This document shows positions 60,301-64,000 of a DNA stretch of 64,000 bases, one piece after another. The number at the start of each line of letters is the position of its first letter. Position 1 is the first letter of the stretch. The notes under the pieces were generated by a model. It made no database searches. It saw nothing but the letters and a program-made list of their open reading frames with translations, and was not told the origin of the DNA. This stretch comes from Streptomyces eurocidicus (GTDB taxonomy: Bacteria; Actinomycetota; Actinomycetes; Streptomycetales; Streptomycetaceae). Location of the stretch: assembly GCF_002891295.1 (NCBI RefSeq), contig NZ_LGUI01000004.1, positions 434,001-498,000 of the forward strand, written 5' to 3'. Made by a program: the position numbers and the translations under genes.

Positions 60301-63300
60301 TCCCCGGCCGGGCCGGTGGCGGGGACCGGGCGTGGGGCAGCCGCGCGGGCGGCGCGGACCGCCGGAACCCCGTCGAACAGCGCCCAGGAGCCCCGGGGCG
60401 CCGACGGTCCGGCGAAGACCGCCCAGTCCACACCGGCGACGATCACCGACGTCTCGTCGGCGCCGACCGCACGCTCCAGCTCGTCGAGCGCGCGCTCCGG
60501 GTCCAGCGCCGCGATGCCGTCCCGGGCGAAGGCCGCCCCGGCCCCCGCGCCGGCCGCCATTCCGGCGCCCGCCCAGGGCCCCCAGGCGATCGAGGTGGCG
60601 CGCTGCCCGCGTTCCCTGCGCCGGTGGGCGAGTGCGTCGAGTGCGGCGTTGGCGGCCGCGTACGAGGTCTGGCCGCCGTTGCCCCACACTCCGACGATCG
60701 AGGAGAAGAGCACGAAGGCGTCGAGGGGGAGCCCGGAGGTGAGGTCGTCCAGGTGGGTGGCGGCGGTGACCTTGGCCCGTAGTACGGCATCGATCCGCCG
60801 GGGCGTCAGCGCGTCGAGGACGCCGTCGTCGAGGACACCGGCCGCGTGCAGCACGGCGGTCAGCGGCCGGTCACCGGGGATGCCCGCGAGGAGGGCGGCG
60901 AGCTCGTCCCGGTCGGCGACGTCGCAGGCGGCCACGGTGACACCGGCACCGAGCGCGGTCAGCTCCTCGGCCAGCTCGGCGGCGCCCGGGGCGGCCGGTC
61001 CCCGGCGGCCGGTGAGGAGGAGGTGCGGGGTGCCGGCGCGGGCGAGCCTACGGGCCACCCGGGCGCCGAGCGCGCCGGTGCCGCCGGTGATCAGGACGGT
61101 TCCGGAGGGCTTCCAGTCGTGCCGGACGGCCGGGGCGGGGGCGGGCACCACCCGCCGGACGTGGACGCCGGAGTCGCGCACCGCGATCTGGTCCTCCGGG
61201 GTACGGGCGTCCGCCGTGTCCGCGAGGGCCGCCGCGCCGAGCGCGCGGAGGGCCGCGGGCGTGGGCTCGGCGGGCAGGTCCACGAGACCGCCCCAGCGGG
61301 GGCCGAGTTCGACCGCCGCGACCTGTCCCAGCCCCCAGAGCCGTGCCCCGGCGGGGGACGGCGACTCGCCCGGCCGGACGGCCGCCGCGCCCCGGGTGGC
61401 GATCCACAGCGGGGCGGCGTCCGGCCCGGCCTCGCCAAGGGCCTGGAGGAGCGCCACCGCGTCGGCGAGGTCGGGCTCGGCGGGTGCCTGCCACAGGACG
61501 CGCCCGCACCGCGCGGCCGCGTCACCGGCCTCGCGCAGCAGCCGGGCGACGGTGTCCCGGTCGGCTCCGGCGGGGAGGCCGAGGGCGTGGACGCCGGCAC
61601 CTCGCGCGGCGAGCTCGCGCGCGACGGCGGCGGTGAGTGGGGCGTCCGCGGGGTCGTCCGGGGCGAGCAGCAGCCACGGCTCCGGCGGTCCGGAGGGCGC
61701 GGTGGGACCGGAGGCGGCCGCGGGGTGCCAGACGGCGCGGTACCGGAGGTCGTCCGTACCCGGGTCCGTGTCGGCGACCGCACGCGCGCCGACGGGGGCG
61801 TCCAGCCAGTAGCGGGTGCGCTGGAAGGCGTACGTCGGCAGGTCGATGCGCCGCGCGCCGCTTCCCTCGTAGAGCGCCGCCCAGTCGACGTCGACGCCCT
61901 GGACCGCGAGGGCGGCGAGCGCCTCCGGCAGGGTGTCGGTCTCCGGCCGGTCACGGCGCAGGGCAGGTACGAGGAGCGGAGCTTCGGGGTCGCCGTCGAA
62001 GCAGTGCCCGGCCATGCCGGTCAGCACGGCCTGCGGGCCTATCTCCAGGAAGACGCTCGCACCGGCGGCACGGGCCGCACGGACGCCGTCGGCAAAACGG
62101 ACCGCCTCACGGGCATGACGCACCCAGTACTCGGCCGTACCGAGCTCACCGGAAGCCGCGATCTCACCGGTCACGTTCGAGACCACCGTCAGACGCGGCT
62201 CCCGGAACTCCACCGTGGCCGCGACCCGGCGGAACTCCTCCAGCATCGGATCCATCAACACCGAATGGAACGCATGGGAGACCGACAGCCAGGACGTCCG
62301 CACCTCACGGGCCGCCAACTCCGACGCGACGGCCTCCAACGGGGCCTTCTCACCCGACAGGACCACCGACACCGGGCCGTTTACCGCCGCGATCGACACC
62401 CCGGCAGGCAGATCCGGCAGATCCGCCTCCGCAGCACGAACCGACAACATCGCCCCACCCGACGGCAACGCACCCATCAAACGACCACGCGCCACCACCA
62501 ACCGGGCAGCGTCCGACAACGAGAACACACCCGCCACACACGCAGCCGCAATCTCACCCACCGAATGACCCAACACCACATCAGCACGGACACCCCGCGC
62601 CTCCACAGCCCTGAACAACGCCACTTCCAACGCGAACAACGCAGGCTGAGTGAACTCCGTACGCTCCAACAGCCCCGCATCCCCGCCGAACATCACATCC
62701 CGCACCGAGTGCCCGTCCAGCGGGCCCAGTTCCGCGCAGATCTCGTCCAGCGCCGCCGCGAAGACGGCGTCGGAGACGTAGAGCTCCCGTCCCATGCCGA
62801 CGCGCTGTGCGCCCTGGCCCGTGAACAGCGCGGCCACGACGGTCTCCGGGTCGGCCGTGCCCCTGACCACCTGGGGCGTCCGGCTCCCGGCGGCGAGCGC
62901 GTCGAGGCCCGCGAGCAGTTCCCCGCGGTCGCGGCCCAGGACGACCGCCCGCTCGCCGAAGGACGAGCGTGTGGCGGCGAGCGAGTGGGCGGCGTCCAGC
63001 GGGTCGGCTCCGGTGCGCTCCAGGTGGTCGCGCAACCGTGCCGCCTGGGCGCGCAGCGCCTGCTCGGAGCGGGCCGAGACCGGCCAGGCCATGACCGCGG
63101 GCGGCTCGAAGTGCTCGTCGTCGGGCGCTTCGGCCGGTGCGGTGGGCGGCTCCTCCAGGATCACGTGGGCGTTGGTGCCGCTGATGCCGAAGGAGGAGAC
63201 TCCCGCCCGGCGCGGGCGGCCGTCGCGTACGGGCCAGGGGCGCTCCTCGGCCAGCAGCTCGACGGCGCCCGACGCCCAGTCGACGTGCGGGCTGGGGCTG

Positions 63301-64000
63301 CCGGCGTGGAGCGTGCGCGGCAGTACGCCGTGGCGCATCGCCTGGAGCATCTTGATGACGCCGCCGGCTCCGGCCGCCGCCTGGACGTGCCCGATGTTCG
63401 ACTTCAGCGACCCCAGCCACAGCGGGTCGCCGGCGCGCTCCCGGCCGTACGTGGCCAGCAGCGCGTCCGCCTCGATCGGGTCGCCGAGGGCGGTGCCGGT
63501 GCCGTGCGCCTCGACGGCGTCCACGTCGCCCGGGGTCAGGCCCGCGTCGGCCAGGGCCCGTCTGATCACGTCCTCCTGCGCCGGGCCGCTCGGCGCCGTC
63601 AGGCCGTTGCTGGCGCCGTCCTGGTTCACGGCCGTGCCGCGCACGACCGCCAGCACGCGATGGCCGTTGCGCCGCGCGTCCGAGAGGCGTTCGAGGGCGA
63701 GCACGGCGACGCCTTCGGACCACGCCGTGCCGTCGGCGTCGGCGGAGAAGGGCTTGCACCGGCCGTCGGGGGCCAGGCCCAGCTGGCGGGAGAACTCCAC
63801 GAACATGCCGGGGCCGGACATCACGGCGGCACCGCCGGCCAGCGCCAAGCCGCACTCGCCACGGCGCAGCGCCTGCACCGCGAGGTGCATCGCGACCAGC
63901 GACGACGAGCAGGCGGTGTCCACGGTCACGGCCGGGCCGCGCGTCCCGAGGACGTAGGCGATCCGTCCCGAGGCCACGCTCGGCGTGGTGCCGGTGAGCA
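54360..64000 (-). CDS. Type I PKS, first gene, 3' part: module 1 (partial KS) and module 2
   Basis: The frame is open to the right edge; the loading module and the start of the module 1 KS are outside. Module 1: KS cysteine DTACSSSL near 63910; AT GHSVG near 62565 and HAFH near 62272 (malonyl); KR TGGTGALG near 61083 with LDD; ACP GFDSL near 60157. Module 2: KS cysteine near 59445; AT GHSVG near 58100, HAFH near 57805 (malonyl); DH HVVSGSVLLPG near 57177 and HPALFDA; KR with LDD but a loop reading TGCTGALG near 55738 (second Gly is Cys); ACP GFDSL near 54760; docking tail ending DDEIFAFLDEQL. Malonyl in both modules, KR alone in M1 and DH plus KR in M2 give the C15 oxygen and C12-C13 double bond of a platenolide, without the methyl branches of tylactone. 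Confidence 0.95.
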   Translation of the reverse strand, partial: LTGTTPSVASGRIAYVLGTRGPAVTVDTACSSSLVAMHLAVQALRRGECGLALAGGAAVMSGPGMFVEFSRQLGLAPDGRCKPFSADADGTAWSEGVAVLALERLSDARRNGHRVLAVVRGTAVNQDGASNGLTAPSGPAQEDVIRRALADAGLTPGDVDAVEAHGTGTALGDPIEADALLATYGRERAGDPLWLGSLKSNIGHVQAAAGAGGVIKMLQAMRHGVLPRTLHAGSPSPHVDWASGAVELLAEERPWPVRDGRPRRAGVSSFGISGTNAHVILEEPPTAPAEAPDDEHFEPPAVMAWPVSARSEQALRAQAARLRDHLERTGADPLDAAHSLAATRSSFGERAVVLGRDRGELLAGLDALAAGSRTPQVVRGTADPETVVAALFTGQGAQRVGMGRELYVSDAVFAAALDEICAELGPLDGHSVRDVMFGGDAGLLERTEFTQPALFALEVALFRAVEARGVRADVVLGHSVGEIAAACVAGVFSLSDAARLVVARGRLMGALPSGGAMLSVRAAEADLPDLPAGVSIAAVNGPVSVVLSGEKAPLEAVASELAAREVRTSWLSVSHAFHSVLMDPMLEEFRRVAATVEFREPRLTVVSNVTGEIAASGELGTAEYWVRHAREAVRFADGVRAARAAGASVFLEIGPQAVLTGMAGHCFDGDPEAPLLVPALRRDRPETDTLPEALAALAVQGVDVDWAALYEGSGARRIDLPTYAFQRTRYWLDAPVGARAVADTDPGTDDLRYRAVWHPAAASGPTAPSGPPEPWLLLAPDDPADAPLTAAVARELAARGAGVHALGLPAGADRDTVARLLREAGDAAARCGRVLWQAPAEPDLADAVALLQALGEAGPDAAPLWIATRGAAAVRPGESPSPAGARLWGLGQVAAVELGPRWGGLVDLPAEPTPAALRALGAAALADTADARTPEDQIAVRDSGVHVRRVVPAPAPAVRHDWKPSGTVLITGGTGALGARVARRLARAGTPHLLLTGRRGPAAPGAAELAEELTALGAGVTVAACDVADRDELAALLAGIPGDRPLTAVLHAAGVLDDGVLDALTPRRIDAVLRAKVTAATHLDDLTSGLPLDAFVLFSSIVGVWGNGGQTSYAAANAALDALAHRRRERGQRATSIAWGPWAGAGMAAGAGAGAAFARDGIAALDPERALDELERAVGADETSVIVAGVDWAVFAGPSAPRGSWALFDGVPAVRAARAAAPRPVPATGPAGERARLSEKLPEAERRRELLDLVRTEAALVLRRESAAAVDPRIAFKASGFDSLTVLELRNRLTAATGLALPSSLLFDHPNPTALARHLHDELFGAGTETAPEANGAAARPTAGADEPVAIVGMACRYPGGAASPDALWDLVAAGTDAISAFPAGRGWDLDGLYDPDPDAPGKSYVREGGFLHDAGDFDPEFFGIGPREATAMDPQQRLLLETSWEVLEDAGIVPESLRGTRTGVFAGISQQDYAGRMHDSADKYGGHMLTGTLASVISGRVAYTLGLEGPALTVDTACSSSLVALHLAVQSLRRGECDLALAGGVTVLASPTVFVEFSRQRGLAADGRCKAFAEGADGTAWSEGAGVLLVERLSDARRNGHRVLAVVRGTAVNQDGASNGLTAPSGPAQQRVIREALSDAGVAAGEVDAVEAHGTGTALGDPIEAGALLATYGRGRDAGPLWLGSLKSNIGHAQAAAGVAGVIKMVQAMRHGLLPRTLHVDAPSSRVDWSTGSLRLLTEARPWEGRADRPRRAGVSAFGVSGTNAHVIVEEPPVETEKTLTGPMAPSVVAWPVSARTEPALRAQAVRLRGHLEGLPAAFSPLDVGHSLAVTRASFGERAVVLGRDGGELLAGLDVLAAGGEAAGVVRGTAVRGSRVAVLFTGQGAQRAGMGRELCASDGVFGAALDEVCAELGSVGGRSLRDVMFGDDAGLLDRTEFTQPALFALEVALFRAMEARGLRADVVLGHSVGEIAAACVAGVFSLSDAARLVVARGRLMGALPSGGAMLSVRAPEADLPDLPVGVSIAAVNGPASVVLSGEKAPLEGLASELAAREVKCTWLSVSHAFHSALMDPMLEEFRRVAATVEFHEPRLTVVSNVTGEIAASGELGTAEYWVRHAREAVRFADGVRAARATGADVFLEIGPQAVLSGMAGHCFDDEPGAAPLLVPTLRRDHPEPEALATALATLHTHVAELDAASVYEETGARRVPLPTYAFQRRTYWASGSAPGAGTAAAAHFGLTWKDHPFLTGATPIAGSGATLFTGRLSLAAHPWLADHVVSGSVLLPGTAFADLLLRVADELGAGAVEEFDLRVPLVLPERGVTQIQVLAEAPDKRGLRAVTVAARPEGPGPYGEEPEWTEHAGGVLAPETPGTPAAPPAAWAAGAWPPPRAEKVEVAGLYEEFAARGYGYGPAFTGLTGVWRRGAELFAEVRLPGAAGGAGGFGVHPALFDAALHPWRAGGLLPGAGDGDTLVPFSWQGVSLYATGADALRVRLAPARDGGAFSVHAVDGTGAPVLALDALTLRPVTVGPEAAGPVPVYRVDWRHVPPSPQGADAAAEPRTRAVVGSATDGIAAALRSPAGAGPASYAHLAALREALDGGAPVPDVVVLTPFDTGSEPDPVRAHLRRGLSLVQEWAGDERLAGARLVVLTRNAVEAGDADVPGLAGAALWGLLRSAQAEYPDRFTLLDLDGSPATRAALPMALASDEPQLALRTGALLAPALAPLPALPRAADGDATGPGAAFDPDGTVLITGCTGALGRRVAPHLARRHGVRRMLLVSRRGPDAPEAALLERELTGLGVSVTFAACDLADPADVGKALAAVPPEHPLTAVVHTAGVLDDGALAGLTPERIDTVLRSKADAVRNLHEATAGLPLRAFVLFSAAAGLLGRPGQASYAAANGVLDAFARTRRAAGLPAVSLAWGLWDEQDGMAGGLDDTARHRLRREGIAPMPPAQGLALLDRALAAHRDGDGPAVLVPLLLDRSALRRLAVERGPGAVPPLLRALVPAGPRRTGTAPTAGTGAGSGAGDGGAGEAARLAALPAGERAAALLELVTGQVADVLGHASAAEVDPERSFREIGFDSLAAVELRNRLGRLVDLRLPTTLAFDRPTPKEMAEWIDGELPRAAEASAAPPAVESILAGIEDLARTVALMEADDGLRTDVRERLAGLLAAFDTPRPAAPGASGAAGTPVTVADRIDEATDDEIFAFLDEQL

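Overview
The window is high-GC actinobacterial DNA, almost certainly Streptomyces: codon use is strongly G/C-ending, GTG starts are common, small Streptomyces-type conserved proteins occur (DUF6243- and DUF6099-like, SepF-like), and there is a large modular type I polyketide synthase (PKS). It divides into an ordinary chromosomal segment (1 to about 16.8 kb) and the left part of a 16-membered macrolide antibiotic cluster (about 16.9 kb to the right edge and beyond).

Region 1 (1-16.8 kb). The 3' end of a PaaX-type regulator faces an enoyl-CoA hydratase/isomerase coupled to a two-domain salicylyl-CoA 5-hydroxylase-like flavoprotein, which looks like an aromatic acyl-CoA degradation unit. Next come an arginine deiminase and catabolic ornithine carbamoyltransferase pair, then the Hen1-Pnkp RNA repair pair, a homocysteine S-methyltransferase and an F420-type luciferase-like oxidoreductase. 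Small proteins follow: a 64-residue protein, a DUF6099-like protein, a MazG-like/AAA ATPase pair and a SepF homologue. A TetR regulator is divergent from a 61-residue DUF6243-like gene across a 35-bp palindromic operator.

Region 2 (16.9-25.8 kb). Resistance and tailoring genes: an Erm-type 23S rRNA methyltransferase divergent from a TlrC/CarA/SrmB-like ABC-F protein; an MdmB/CarE-like macrolide 3-O-acyltransferase; an MdmC-like O-methyltransferase. On the minus strand, directly downstream of the PKS, lie three genes for adding an aminosugar: a TylM1/DesVI-type N,N-dimethyltransferase, a P450-like glycosyltransferase partner lacking the haem cysteine, and a DesVII/TylM2-type glycosyltransferase.

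Region 3 (25.8-64 kb). Five collinear PKS genes are read right to left; the first is cut by the window edge. Visible modules: M1 KS-AT-KR-ACP and M2 KS-AT-DH-KR-ACP; M3 KS-AT-DH-KR-ACP; M4 KS-AT-KR(inactive)-ACP and M5 KS-AT-DH-ER-KR-ACP; M6 KS-AT-KR-ACP; M7 KS-AT-KR-ACP-TE. AT motifs predict malonyl in M1, M2, M3 and M7, methylmalonyl in M4 (YASH), and unusual extenders in M5 (TAGH, ethylmalonyl-type) and M6 (FAGH, methoxymalonyl-type). This is the platenolide programme shared by spiramycin, carbomycin, midecamycin, leucomycin and niddamycin, not that of tylosin. A 3-O-acyltransferase and an MdmC-like methyltransferase point to a carbomycin/midecamycin/leucomycin-like 3-O-acylated product. 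Genes for the loading module, deoxysugars and methoxymalonyl-ACP must lie mostly outside the window.

Most unusual: seven in-frame 93-bp repeats inside the module 5 reductive region, a 51-residue tandem duplication over the M3 KR cofactor loop, a repeat-bearing low-complexity insertion in the dead M4 KR, a one-base frame break in the module 6 gene, a tiny cistron bridging the first two PKS genes, and near-identical tracts shared between modules.
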